Origin: Hyphomicrobiales bacterium
Lineage (GTDB): Bacteria; Pseudomonadota; Alphaproteobacteria; Rhizobiales; Xanthobacteraceae
Direction: 5' to 3'
NCBI GenBank assembly: GCA_009377695.1
Contig: WHTP01000022.1
Coordinates: 1-56,244, forward strand
DNA length: 56,244 bases
Position 1 is the stretch's first letter; every line of letters starts with the position of its first letter. This document shows positions 45,035 to 54,769 of the stretch, piece after piece. Position numbers and translations under genes: made by a program. The notes under the pieces were generated by a model. That model was not told the DNA's origin. It worked only from the letters and a program-made list of their open reading frames with translations, and did not search any database.

Positions 45035-45712
45035 ATGCCCGTCGCTCACCGTACGTATCCAAAGAAGCAAGGCTTCCGTCTCGGCATCTATGTTTGCAAG
45101 GATGCCGAGATCGTCGACTTCGCCGCCCCGCACGGCGTGTTCTCGGTGGCGCGACGCTTCGATCCCGAGCTCGATGCTTTCCTAATTGCGGAGGCGTTGC
45201 GGCCGGTGCAGGCGCAAGCTGGTTTCACCGTGCTGCCGAACTACGGCTTCAACGACGCGCCCGACATGGACGCATTCCTGATCCCTGGCGGGTTCGGTCT
45301 GCGGCAGGAGACCAACAACGGCCGGCTGCACGCGTTCATTCGCGCGCTGCCGGAGAAGACGTTGCTGGTCAGCGTGTGCACCGGCTCGTGGGTTTACGGT
45401 CGGATGGGATTGCTCGACGGCAAGGCTGCGACCAACCGCAAGGAGCCGGACCGGCTCGAAGCGTCTAACATGGGCAAGGTGCCGATCGACCGGCTCGCCG
45501 AGATAGCGCCAAAATGCCGGATCAGCCGCGCGCGCGTGGTCGATTCCGGCCGCATCATTTCGGGCGGCGGCATCAATTCCGGGATGGAGGTGGGCTTCCA
45601 CCTCCTGCGCCGGGCCGGCTACGACGAAGCCTTCATCGCCGACGTCGCACGCGTGATGGAATACAAGGCGGCGTATGATCTCTATCGCGACGATATCGAG
45701 TACGACGGGTGA
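45035..45712 (+). CDS. DJ-1/PfpI-family protein (isonitrile hydratase-like)
   Basis: 225 residues with the DJ-1/PfpI fold. The nucleophile elbow is SVCTGSWVYG with Cys115; an acidic residue near the N-terminus (CKDAEIVDFAAPHGVF) is in the position that activates the Cys. The segment GLLDGKAATNRKEPDR aligns with the region following the elbow in isonitrile hydratases. It starts 9 bp after cynS, so is in the same operon. A role on a nitrile, isonitrile or other carbon-nitrogen compound would fit the context but is inference. Confidence 0.82.
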   Translation: MPVAHRTYPKKQGFRLGIYVCKDAEIVDFAAPHGVFSVARRFDPELDAFLIAEALRPVQAQAGFTVLPNYGFNDAPDMDAFLIPGGFGLRQETNNGRLHAFIRALPEKTLLVSVCTGSWVYGRMGLLDGKAATNRKEPDRLEASNMGKVPIDRLAEIAPKCRISRARVVDSGRIISGGGINSGMEVGFHLLRRAGYDEAFIADVARVMEYKAAYDLYRDDIEYDG

Positions 45713-45720
45713 GGTCTCAT

Positions 45721-45780
45721 GTCCCGGACGCGGCGCAGCGTGAAGCGAAAGCGGAACGGTGCGCCGCTGATCCGGGACAC
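45721..45780. repeat. GTCCCGGACGCGGCGCAGCG-type repeat, half unit
   Basis: An imperfect palindrome with GTCCCGGA at the left and TCCGGGAC at the right, related to the halves of the repeat at 21034-21200. It lies between the convergent PfpI and TPR genes and could fold as a terminator-like stem. Confidence 0.6.
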
Positions 45781-45789
45781 GCGGCTGAA

Positions 45790-47115
45790 CTAAGCCGCCT
45801 GCTTCATCTGCGCCGCGCGCTGAACGAACAGCCGAGACAGCGGGCTCTTCGGGCGCATCGCGGCCCGCTCTGCCGCCAGCGCGGCGGCGGTCGTCTGCTG
45901 GCCCGAACGTAGCGCTGCCTCGATCAATGTGAGGTCGAAGAGGTCGCGCTGGGCGTGGCTCCCGCCGAAGCGATGTGCAATGTTGCGGACCTCGCGCAGC
46001 CGCCAGAGCGTCTCCGCGTAGTTGCCGTCGCCGAACGCCTTGATCGCCAGCACGACCGGATGACCGACCTCGCGCGTGAAGGCGGCATTGTCGTCGTCGC
46101 GCTGCATCGCTTCCTGCTGCGCCTCGATCACGCGCGCAAGCGATTGTTTCCGGCTGGCGCCGACGAAGGCCATCGCGGCATGGGCGTCATTGAAGGCGTA
46201 GTTGCCGGCATCCTCGACCGGCTCCCACGCATCCGCCACCGCCTGCCAGCGGTCACCGACATCGATGCCACGCAAGTGCAGCCGCCACAACATCGCCGAC
46301 GCATCGATCATTTCAAGGATCACACGAGACTTTGCGCCATAGATCGGGCCGTCGAACAATTTGAGCACCTCGTCCGTGTTGCCGAGATCGAGGTGATAGA
46401 GCGCGACGTGCCACCAGTTGTGGACTGCAAAGAAGCTGTCGCGCGACCAGCCGTCGGTGTTGTCGGTCATCCAGGTAACGCCCTCATGCTGGCGGCCCTG
46501 CATCTCCATCACATGCGCGACGGCGTGCTGCGCCCAGGCATCGCGGCCTTCCATCGCAACCGCAGTGCGGCCCCAGCGCTCGGCGGTGGCGTAGTCGCCG
46601 GTCTCCTCGAGACCGAAGGCGTGCATTCCGAGCATCGCATGATAGCCCGGCACCTCCGCCGACCACGCGGGGAGCGCCCGCGCGATGCGGTCGCGCAGCA
46701 TGCGCGCCTCGCCGCGGAAGAAATCGAGCTGATGGCCAACCTGGAGCGCAAGAAGATCGCGCGGATTGTCGATCGCCACGTCTTCCATCACCTGCGCGGC
46801 CGCATGCCAGCGTCCGTCGGCAAGGTGTTCGATGGCGGCGACATGGCCTTGCTCCTGCCCGGTCGCAGCGCGCTGCCGCGTCGCGGCGAGCGCTTCGCGC
46901 GCGACCGGAATGCCGGTGGGCTCGGTGCCGAGCAGGTGCAGCCACGCCTTCAGCGCGTGCGCCATCACGAAATCGGGACTTTCAGCGATCGCCTTATCGA
47001 CAGTCGCAACCGGATCGTTAATGAAAAGATTCAGCTCCCGCACTCCGGTCTCATAATGGGGCAGGCTCTTGTCGGTGGCTCCCGTGAGCCGATGGCCGCG
47101 GCAATCTTTCAACAC
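45790..47115 (-). CDS. TPR protein (tetratricopeptide repeat protein 38-like)
   Basis: 441 residues from a GTG at 47115, preceded by AAGGAG at 8 nt. The whole protein is helical repeat, in the pattern of the TTC38 family: MAHALKAWLHLLGTEP, RDLLALQVGHQLDFFRGE, PGYHAMLGMHAFGLEETGDY, WAQHAVAHVMEMQGRQHEG and HNWWHVALYHLDLGNTDE. No signal peptide. The function of these proteins in bacteria is unknown; they are widespread in Hyphomicrobiales. Single gene. Confidence 0.8.
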   Translation of the reverse strand: MLKDCRGHRLTGATDKSLPHYETGVRELNLFINDPVATVDKAIAESPDFVMAHALKAWLHLLGTEPTGIPVAREALAATRQRAATGQEQGHVAAIEHLADGRWHAAAQVMEDVAIDNPRDLLALQVGHQLDFFRGEARMLRDRIARALPAWSAEVPGYHAMLGMHAFGLEETGDYATAERWGRTAVAMEGRDAWAQHAVAHVMEMQGRQHEGVTWMTDNTDGWSRDSFFAVHNWWHVALYHLDLGNTDEVLKLFDGPIYGAKSRVILEMIDASAMLWRLHLRGIDVGDRWQAVADAWEPVEDAGNYAFNDAHAAMAFVGASRKQSLARVIEAQQEAMQRDDDNAAFTREVGHPVVLAIKAFGDGNYAETLWRLREVRNIAHRFGGSHAQRDLFDLTLIEAALRSGQQTTAAALAAERAAMRPKSPLSRLFVQRAAQMKQAA

Positions 47116-47375
47116 GTGCGATCTCCTTATTGTTTTTCGAATTTCATCTGGAAGGCCCTGTTAGTCGCGCGAGCGAGCGATTGGTTCATCGCGGCAGGAC
47201 ATTTTTGCAGGTAATAGGCGGCGACCGCGGTTTGCGGGGATGCTAAAGCGCATCTCGATGAAGTAAAATCGAGATGCGCTCTCGTTTCTTTGAGTGGCGC
47301 ATGTCCTTTTTCGGAAAGCCGGTTTCTACCCGGGATCAGGTTCGGGGCAGACCTTTTCCGGGCCATGCACTAAAT
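47116..47375. other. Gene-free stretch upstream of the TPR gene
   Basis: Contains the TPR ribosome site at its start and a stem-loop at 47247-47280, but no supported reading frame. With the palindromic element that follows, the gene-free region runs to 47509. Confidence 0.5.
47247..47280. repeat. AGCGCATCTCGA perfect hairpin
   Basis: 12-bp perfect arms AGCGCATCTCGA and TCGAGATGCGCT with a ten-base AT-rich loop. CTCGTTTCTTTG follows on the plus strand, too weak a T-tract for a clear terminator. No gene ends nearby on that strand, so a dispersed palindrome is more likely. Confidence 0.6.
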
Positions 47376-47452
47376 TAGTGTGGCGGTTCTGAAGTCCGCA
47401 TCATTCTCGCGGCGAGTCGGACATGCGGACTTCTGAACCAAAGCCACACTAG
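47376..47452. repeat. TAGTGT palindromic element, copy 4 (hairpin A only)
   Basis: 77 bp, identical to hairpin A at 1331-1407 except for four positions. Hairpin B is absent; instead a 22-bp tandem repeat follows directly. Confidence 0.85.
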
Positions 47453-47494
47453 ATTCAAAGCGTCGCGTCGTCAGATTCAAAGCGTCGCGTCGTC
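47451..47494. repeat. 22-bp perfect tandem duplication
   Basis: AGATTCAAAGCGTCGCGTCG plus TC occurs at 47451-47472 and again at 47473-47494 with no mismatch. Its first ten bases match the linker between hairpins A and B at 1406-1415. Confidence 0.8.
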
Positions 47495-47509
47495 GTCCCG
47501 CAAATGGCG

Positions 47510-47971
47510 TCAAGCTTGCCGCGCGACGGCGGCTCCATCGCCGGATTGCGAATGCGCGCCGCCCGGCTCGGAAATGCCGCAGAGCGCTTCGCCAGCGTTG
47601 GCCGGACCATCCGCCAACGCAAGGTCACCAAGCGAAACGATGCCGACCAGGCGCTTGTCTTTGTTCAGGACCGGCAGACGGCGGACCTTGATGTCCGACA
47701 TGTTCTGCGCCACCTCGCCGACGTCGTCATCTTCGAAGCAGTACTTGACCTCCGCGCTCATCACCTTCCGCACCGGGGTATCCGGCCCCATGCCGAGCGC
47801 GATGGCGCGTACTGCGATGTCGCGGTCGGTGATCACGCCGACCAGGCGGTCGTTCTCGCCGATCGGCAACACGCCGGCGTCGATCTTCGCCATCAGGGTC
47901 GCCGCCTCGCGGATGGACTGGTTTGGATTGACGATCCGCACGTCCTCGCTCATGGCTTCGCGAACTTTCAT
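47510..47971 (-). CDS. CBS-domain protein (two CBS motifs)
   Basis: 153 residues from the ATG at 47971, after AGGAGTAACATC. Two CBS motifs are visible: MSEDVRIVNPNQSIREAATL to VITDRDIAVRAIA, and MSAEVKYCFEDDDVGEVAQN to GIVSLGDLALAD. A stand-alone CBS pair binds adenine nucleotides and often acts as an energy or stress sensor. The C-terminal ~30 residues are Gly/Ala-rich and probably disordered. It lies 46 bp downstream of the DUF2267 gene, likely co-transcribed. Confidence 0.88.
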   Translation of the reverse strand: MKVREAMSEDVRIVNPNQSIREAATLMAKIDAGVLPIGENDRLVGVITDRDIAVRAIALGMGPDTPVRKVMSAEVKYCFEDDDVGEVAQNMSDIKVRRLPVLNKDKRLVGIVSLGDLALADGPANAGEALCGISEPGGAHSQSGDGAAVARQA

Positions 47972-48017
47972 GATGTTACTCCTGTCGTTGCGTACCGGAA
48001 TCATTGGTGACAACCGC

Positions 48018-48482
48018 CTAAGCCGCCGACCTTCCCGCTCGCTTGGCTTCGTTCACCGGCGGCCACAGCGCACGAATCTGTTCGGGCAATGCCTCGCGTA
48101 CCTTCGCGATCTGGTCCGGATTGACGTGATGATTCAGCACCCGGAATACCGACTCGGTGGCGGTTACCGCATTGACTGGCCGGATGCCAGACAGCCCCTT
48201 CGCGACGTGTTGCAAGAACTCGTCGGCGGAGCGCACTTTCAACAGCGATGGATCGCCCGCATGCCACTGATCGTAGTAGAGACCCCGCACCAGCAACGGA
48301 AGCTGCGCGCCGAGATGAACCGCCAGCCCGAGCGTCAGCCGATCGCGCAACGCGTGCAGGACGGCGCCGAGCGCGTGCCAAGCGACCTGCCGGTCGGGGC
48401 CGACGCCGTCGGCAATCTCATTGAGCCAGCCATTGGTCGTTTGCAGGGTCTTGTCGAACACATCCAGGCCGGTGGCGCTCAT
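48018..48482 (-). CDS. DUF2267 protein
   Basis: 154 residues, start preceded by GGAGGGCAGACC. The family pattern is present: FDKTLQTTNGWLNEIADG, WHALGAVLHALRDRLT, LGAQLPLLVRGLYYDQW and DEFLQHVAKGL. All-helical and soluble. Function unknown; DUF2267 proteins are often found with CBS and other stress proteins, as here. Confidence 0.8.
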   Translation of the reverse strand: MSATGLDVFDKTLQTTNGWLNEIADGVGPDRQVAWHALGAVLHALRDRLTLGLAVHLGAQLPLLVRGLYYDQWHAGDPSLLKVRSADEFLQHVAKGLSGIRPVNAVTATESVFRVLNHHVNPDQIAKVREALPEQIRALWPPVNEAKRAGRSAA

Positions 48483-48634
48483 GGTCTGCCCTCCGTTACA
48501 CCCCCCGCCTATATCGGTGGAAACGCCGCCTCTTGCGGCCTGTTCCGCGGGGCCTGGGTGTTTTTGACGCCAGGTTGGAAGTTCCGGACCGCGGCGTATG
48601 ATTGCCGCGCAAACAATCGGATTCGGAGTTAAGC

Positions 48635-49651
48635 ATGCGGTCCTTGATAGGCGTTGTGGTTGTGGCGGTCGCGGCCGCCATGGTGCAGCCTGCCAGCGGC
48701 GAGGATCGCCATGGCGACGGCTATCGGGGCAAATCGATCGCCTTGTATGCCGGCCAGCCGCCGGGCGGCGGCATCGACAGCGAAATGCGGCTGGTCGCGC
48801 AATTCTATGGCAAGTCCATTCCGGGCAGACCTAACATTGTGCCCCGCAACATGCCGGGCGCCGGCGGGCTTATTCTTGGCAATCATCTTTACAACGTGGC
48901 CAGGCCGGACGGCCTGACACTCGGCATGCCCGGGCGCTCGGGCTTTGTGCTGGCACCGATCATCAGCGCTGCCGACACCAAATACGATCTGCGCAAGTTC
49001 ACCTGGATCGGCAGTTCGGCCTCGAGCAATTTCGTCTTATGGATGCGCCGGCAGTCGAAGATCCGAAGCTTCGACGACCTCAAGAACGCGAAACGCGAGA
49101 TCATCATTGCCGGCAGCGGCTCGACCACGTCGAACTCAATCATCCCGGAGGTGCTGGCGAAATATGAAGGCGTGCCGATCAAGGTCGTGCGCGGCTATCC
49201 CGGCATCGCCGATGCGGTGCTCGCGGTCGAGCGCGGCGAAGCTGACGGCGTGATGTGCCAGCGCGCAAGCCTTCGCCCCGACATGCTGACCTCGGGTGCG
49301 GTGGTGCCGATCCTTCAGTTCGACGATGTCCAGCCGGGCGTGCCGCTGATGCTCGACCTGGTCACGAATCCAAGGGAGAAGGCGCTGCTTCAATTGCTGT
49401 CGGCGCCGCAGAAGCTCGGCCTCGCGGTGGTCGCGCCGCCGGGCCTTCCGGCCGAACTGACAAGCATCTTGCGCAAAGCCTATCTCGAGATGGTCGCCAC
49501 AAGTGAATATCGCGACGAGGCGACGAAACGCGGCTTCGATGTCGGCACGCCGAATGACGGCGAGGCGGTCACCGACTACGTCACGAATACGCTGAGCAAG
49601 TTTCCGGCGGAAACGATCGCGGAATATCGGACCTATGTGGAGCGTCGCTGA
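48635..49651 (+). CDS. Orphan TctC/Bug-family periplasmic binding protein
   Basis: 338 residues from the ATG at 48635, after CGGAG. A signal peptide covers about 1-22. The mature protein has the Bug fold with some departures: KSIALYAGQPPGGGIDSEMR for the ligand loop, VPRNMPGAGGLILGNHLYN, then GSGSTTSNSIIPEVLAKYEG and PGLPAELTSILRKAYLEM. There are no tctA or tctB genes beside it, as is common for Bug paralogues that share a permease or serve as sensors. Ligand unknown. Confidence 0.82.
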   Translation: MRSLIGVVVVAVAAAMVQPASGEDRHGDGYRGKSIALYAGQPPGGGIDSEMRLVAQFYGKSIPGRPNIVPRNMPGAGGLILGNHLYNVARPDGLTLGMPGRSGFVLAPIISAADTKYDLRKFTWIGSSASSNFVLWMRRQSKIRSFDDLKNAKREIIIAGSGSTTSNSIIPEVLAKYEGVPIKVVRGYPGIADAVLAVERGEADGVMCQRASLRPDMLTSGAVVPILQFDDVQPGVPLMLDLVTNPREKALLQLLSAPQKLGLAVVAPPGLPAELTSILRKAYLEMVATSEYRDEATKRGFDVGTPNDGEAVTDYVTNTLSKFPAETIAEYRTYVERR

Positions 49652-49951
49652 TTAGCGCTTGGTGCTACGCTTCGGCGATGCCTGGCGCACTGCATCACTC
49701 ACGATTGTAGGCAGGTCGCGGATCAGGCCGTGTAGCGTCGCGCCCAAGTCCCCGACCTCTTGCGTGAGTCCATCAACCTTCCCCTCGACCCGGTCGAGCC
49801 GGGTCTTGATGGCAGCGAGGTCATCGCTGTTGCGCCGGGTCTGTTCGAGAATGTGGCGGGTGACCATCTTCTCGCCTTCGACTTCGCGTTCGAGCACATC
49901 GACGCGCGTGCCAAGCTGTGTGTGCTCTTCGCGCGTAACGTCAGTCGCCAT
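49652..49951 (-). CDS. Small coiled-coil protein
   Basis: 99 residues from the ATG at 49951 (an upstream start at 50005 is possible). From residue ~10 to 80 it shows heptad spacing (LGTRVDVLEREVEGEK, IKTRLDRVEGKVDGL) typical of a coiled coil, followed by a short basic end. No family recognised. Its stop codon directly abuts the stop of the convergent Bug gene, so the two genes share a boundary with no spacer. Confidence 0.55.
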   Translation of the reverse strand: MATDVTREEHTQLGTRVDVLEREVEGEKMVTRHILEQTRRNSDDLAAIKTRLDRVEGKVDGLTQEVGDLGATLHGLIRDLPTIVSDAVRQASPKRSTKR

Positions 49952-50041
49952 GGTGCCCACGTGCCCCCCGCTGGATTCAAGACAGTTTACCACAAATGCT
50001 GGCATCTTCCAGGCGGTCGGACCGCTGTTGTTTGGGAAATC

Positions 50042-50401
50042 CTACGATTCTTCAACCGCATCCACCCGGTTGGGATAGAACGCGAGGCGCCCGGAAATGT
50101 CGCCGACCGCCGGAAACGGCTGCTCGTAGGTCCAGATCGCGTTCTCCGCGACTTTGTCGCCGACGCGGATCGAGTAGTAGGACGCGTCGCCCTTGTAAGG
50201 GCAATGGGTGGAATGGCTGGTGCGTTCGAACGCCGTCATGTCGGCGTCCTCACGCGGGATATAGAACACTGGCTTGTGGGTCGTTTCGCGTAGCACCAGT
50301 GCGCGCGTGGTGTCGGCGACGGTGCGTCCGTTGAACGTGACGCGCACGCGCTTCGAATGCGGCTCGATCGAAATCGGATGGTCGGGGCCGGGGATTTTCA
50401 T
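50042..50401 (-). CDS. DUF427 protein
   Basis: 119 residues, a single DUF427 domain: HPISIEPHSKRVRVTFNGRT, then VLRETTHKPVFYIPREDADM, THCPYKGDASYYSI and the Trp-containing WTYEQPFPAV. The Cys-Pro-Tyr-Lys-Gly motif is characteristic. It forms a compact beta fold of unknown function. The start follows GGAGG at a slightly long distance. It lies in a minus-strand run with the lactate dehydrogenase-like gene upstream. Confidence 0.88.
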   Translation of the reverse strand: MKIPGPDHPISIEPHSKRVRVTFNGRTVADTTRALVLRETTHKPVFYIPREDADMTAFERTSHSTHCPYKGDASYYSIRVGDKVAENAIWTYEQPFPAVGDISGRLAFYPNRVDAVEES

Positions 50402-50475
50402 GTCGGACGCACCTCCGTTGGTAAGGCTCCGTTGCGAGCCGCCGCTTATGTGGTCGGCGGCTCACGTCCGTGCAA

Positions 50476-51630
50476 TCACCTTTGCGCGATGACGTTCCCG
50501 GCGAGGACCCGCCGATCGATATCGCTGATCCGGCTGACGCCGCACAGCGCCATCGTCACGTCGAGTTCGCTTCGGATGATGTCGATGGCTTTCGCAACGC
50601 CCGCCTGACCGCCAGCGCCGAGGCCGAAGATGTAGCTGCGGCCGATCAGGCACGAGCGCGCCCCGAGCGCCAGTGCGCGCATGACATCTTGCCCGGAGCG
50701 GATGCCGCCGTCGAACATCACCTCGATGTCGGCCCCGACTGCATCGGCGATCGTCGGCAGTGCCGAGATCGATGACGGGGCAGCGTCGAGCTGGCGGCCA
50801 CCGTGATTCGACACCACGACCGCACTGGCGCCGGTCTTTGCGGCGATCCGTGCATCCTCGACATCGAGCACGCCCTTGATGATGAGCTTGCCCGGCCACA
50901 GGCTCCGCACCCATTCGACGTCCTTCCACGACAATGCGGGATCGAACTGGGTCGAGATCCACGACGCCAGCGACGCGACATTGGCATCGCTCGGCGTATA
51001 GCCGGCGAGATTGCCGAAGGTCTTACGCTTGCCGCGCAACATGCCCCACACCCAGGCCGGCTTGGTTGCGATGTTGAGCACGTTGCCGAATCGGATCGCC
51101 GGCGGCACGCTCAATCCGTTCCTTACATCGCAATGCCGCTGGCCGAGCACCTGCAGGTCGATGGTCAAGACCAGCGCGCTGCATTTTGCCGCCGCCGCAC
51201 GCTCGATCAGCGATTTCACGAAACCGCGATCCTTCATCACGTAAAGCTGGAACCAAAACGGCTTGTCGACCGCTTCCGCCACGTCCTCGATCGAGCAGAT
51301 CGACATCGTGGACAGGCAGAATGGGATCCCGGCCGCCTGCGCGGCGCGGCAGGCGGCGATCTCGCCGTCGCGATGCTGCATGCCGGTGAGCGCGACCGGG
51401 GCGAGCCCAAGCGGCAGCGGTACCGGCTCGCCAATGATCGTGGTGCCAAGGTCCCGCTGGGAGACGTCGACCAGCACGCGCTGGCGCAGCTTGATGCGCT
51501 CCATGTCGGCGCGGTTGGCGCGCAGCGTCTCCTCGGCGTAGGAGCCCGCTTCCGCATAGTCGAAGAACATCTTCGGGATGCGGCGGCGCGAGAGTTGCCG
51601 CAGGTCTTCGATGCAGGTGGCGGTGCGCAT
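50476..51630 (-). CDS. lldD: FMN-dependent alpha-hydroxyacid dehydrogenase (L-lactate dehydrogenase LldD-like)
   Basis: 384 residues from the ATG at 51630 (an upstream ATG at 51693 would add 21). TIM-barrel fold with FMN contacts: PLGLAPVALTGMQH, LSTMSICSIEDVAEA and FWFQLYVMKDR. The active-site His is His276 in SNHGGRQLD, with the substrate-binding Arg in the same loop; the FMN phosphate loop is DGGIRSGQDVMRALALGA. It oxidises L-lactate or a similar 2-hydroxyacid to the oxoacid, probably passing electrons to the respiratory chain. Glycolate or mandelate are alternative substrates. Confidence 0.88.
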   Translation of the reverse strand: MRTATCIEDLRQLSRRRIPKMFFDYAEAGSYAEETLRANRADMERIKLRQRVLVDVSQRDLGTTIIGEPVPLPLGLAPVALTGMQHRDGEIAACRAAQAAGIPFCLSTMSICSIEDVAEAVDKPFWFQLYVMKDRGFVKSLIERAAAAKCSALVLTIDLQVLGQRHCDVRNGLSVPPAIRFGNVLNIATKPAWVWGMLRGKRKTFGNLAGYTPSDANVASLASWISTQFDPALSWKDVEWVRSLWPGKLIIKGVLDVEDARIAAKTGASAVVVSNHGGRQLDAAPSSISALPTIADAVGADIEVMFDGGIRSGQDVMRALALGARSCLIGRSYIFGLGAGGQAGVAKAIDIIRSELDVTMALCGVSRISDIDRRVLAGNVIAQR

Positions 51631-51753
51631 CGGACGACAATAGACGACAATATCCGGGATCACATAATCCGGCGAGTTCCGCGAGCGGAACACCCATGCA
51701 CCGCCGCGCGTTGTTTCATTTAACGGCCCGTTTGGGCCAATACGGAGGTCGCG

Positions 51754-51972
51754 ATGGAAGACCGGAATCGGGCCACTCCGAACGACGTGGTGTCACAGAT
51801 GGACATTGACCGGAAGCGGCGGCAGGAAGCTCGCGAGCAAGAACGCGACGAAAGCCGCCACCGAGCGGATAAGTCTTTGGAAGAGGGTCTGGAAGGGACG
51901 TTTCCCGCGTCCGATCCGCCAAACGTGACGCAGCCTGGCAAGTCGCCGCAGGACAGAAGGCCGATGCGCTAG
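51754..51972 (+). CDS. Small hydrophilic protein with LEEGLEGTFPASDP motif
   Basis: 72 residues, strongly charged (Arg, Glu, Asp), with no signal peptide. The C-terminal motif SLEEGLEGTFPASDPPNVTQ is a recurrent signature of short stress-type proteins in alphaproteobacteria. The N-terminal half is a predicted long helix rich in Arg and Glu. The ATG follows TACGGAGG. Function unknown. Confidence 0.65.
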   Translation: MEDRNRATPNDVVSQMDIDRKRRQEAREQERDESRHRADKSLEEGLEGTFPASDPPNVTQPGKSPQDRRPMR

Positions 51973-52145
51973 GCGCGACGTACGCTCGGCTACGCACCGC
52001 CGGATCGACCGCGGTGCGGTTTATCTTGCGCGGTCAAGGCTTTAACGACGCGGACGTTTTTTAAGAAATATGACGTTGAATTGGGACGCCGCGGCCGCTT
52101 TAAGCTTCGGCCGTTGCCCCGCGCAGGGGAGGGGTCCAAAATTCC

Positions 52146-53489
<1,344 letters not shown>

Positions 53490-53655
53490 GCATACGGCTG
53501 ACATTGCAGCGATGGCGGTGCCCGCACGGAAACCATGGCGCGGGCCAGATTGGAATACGTTTAAAAACAGCGCTTTTTCTTTGCTCGGGGGTATCCGCTG
53601 CAGTATCGATAGTTTCATAAACAACCAACTGACCGGGCTGGGAAGCGCTCCGTCC

Positions 53656-53862
53656 ATGATTGTCTGCTCTTGCAACGTACTTACTGACTGCGACGTCCGC
53701 ACAGCGGTCAACGGCTCGGAGCCCCCTCGCACGGCCGGCCAAGTCTATGGTTGCCTCGGCTGCAGCCCGCAATGCGGGAGGTGCGCTCGTACCATTCGCC
53801 GCATCATGGATGAGGCGACGGCGGCGGCCTCCGGCTGCCCATGCCGTGCAAACGGCGAATAA
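53656..53862 (+). CDS. bfd: Bacterioferritin-associated ferredoxin
   Basis: 68 residues from the ATG at 53656. The Cys pattern MIVCSCNVL at the N-terminus and CLGCSPQCGRC further on supplies the [2Fe-2S] ligands, and QCGRCARTIRRIM is the typical Bfd end of the domain. Bfd binds bacterioferritin and reduces its stored iron so that it can be released. The bfr gene follows 148 bp downstream on the same strand. A longer frame starting earlier is not supported. Confidence 0.9.
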   Translation: MIVCSCNVLTDCDVRTAVNGSEPPRTAGQVYGCLGCSPQCGRCARTIRRIMDEATAAASGCPCRANGE

Positions 53863-53942
53863 CGCGTCCAATTCCCAATTAGTCACAGAGAGTTAGCCCG
53901 AACGGGACTTTCCCGCTTGTGCCGTGCTGGAACTGCGTCCAG

Positions 53943-53959
53943 ATTAGAGTATTACTAAA
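53943..53959. promoter_or_regulatory. Candidate Irr-binding ICE box before bfr
   Basis: ATTAGAGTATTACTAAA agrees with the iron control element TTTAGAA-N3-TTCTAAA at 11 of 14 fixed positions, in an otherwise GC-rich region, 51 bp before the bfr ATG. In Bradyrhizobium-type bacteria Irr controls iron-storage genes through such boxes. Confidence 0.45.
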
Positions 53960-54010
53960 CTAGCCCCACCCGCCGGCAGGGCAGCATCCATCCAGGACGG
54001 GACACGGATA

Positions 54011-54499
54011 ATGAAGGGCGAAGCACGGGTCATCGAATATCTCAATCGCGGACTGCGGCACGAGTTGACCGCGATCAACCAGTACTGGCTGCACTACCGG
54101 CTCTTGGACAACTGGGGCTTCAAGGATCTCGCCAAGCAGTGGCGCAAGGAATCGATCGAGGAGATGCAGCACGCCGACACGATCGTCGACCGCATCATCT
54201 TCCTCGACGGCTTTCCCAACATGCAGGTGCTGGATCCGCTTCACATCGGACAGAATGTGAAGGAGGTGCTCGATTGCGATCTCGCCACCGAATATTCGGC
54301 GCGCGCGCTGTATGAGGAAGCCGCCACCCACTGTCATACGGTGAAAGATTATGTGACGCGCGACTTGTTCGAGAAGCTGATGAAGGACGAGGAAGGTCAC
54401 ATCGACTTCCTCGAGACCCAGCTCTCACTGGTCGCCAATCTCGGCGTCGAACTCTACTCGCAGCATCACATCGGCAAGCTCGACGACAGTCACGACTGA
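54011..54499 (+). CDS. bfr: Bacterioferritin
   Basis: 162 residues, normal for the 24-subunit haem ferritin. It stores iron as a mineral after oxidation at a di-iron centre. All ferroxidase ligands are at standard positions: Glu18 (RHELTAIN), Glu51 and His54 (EEMQHAD), Glu94 (LATEYSA), Glu127 and His130 (DEEGHIDF). The haem ligand Met52 is also present. bfd lies upstream and an Irr-like box precedes the start. Confidence 0.97.
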   Translation: MKGEARVIEYLNRGLRHELTAINQYWLHYRLLDNWGFKDLAKQWRKESIEEMQHADTIVDRIIFLDGFPNMQVLDPLHIGQNVKEVLDCDLATEYSARALYEEAATHCHTVKDYVTRDLFEKLMKDEEGHIDFLETQLSLVANLGVELYSQHHIGKLDDSHD

Positions 54500-54677
54500 G
54501 AACGATCAGCCTCGATCAGGAGCGGCTTATGCCGCGCCTGCGTTCGTTCCGGCAAGCATCATCCGCAACGTCATCTTCGTTAACAAAGGTTACCGGGCAC
54601 CGCGTTTTGCGCGCGGTTGCGGTATCACCGCGCGCACAAAATTCACGTTCGTAAATATTCGCAGTTAAAAAGTAAGG

Positions 54678-54692
54678 TTAAGTGACGTTTAA
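54678..54692. promoter_or_regulatory. Putative CtrA-binding site before an outer-membrane gene
   Basis: TTAAGTGACGTTTAA is TTAA-N7-TTAA, extended to GGTTAA...TTAACC by flanking bases. It lies 78 bp before the start of the beta-barrel gene, in promoter position. A weaker TTAAC/TTACC pair is about 90 bp further upstream (near 54583). Confidence 0.5.
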
Positions 54693-54769
54693 CCGTTTGG
54701 TGCGATCTTGGCTTCGTTGGTTCTCCCCCTCGTTGGGGCGCTGCCCCTGCCGGACGAAAGGACGAAGTC

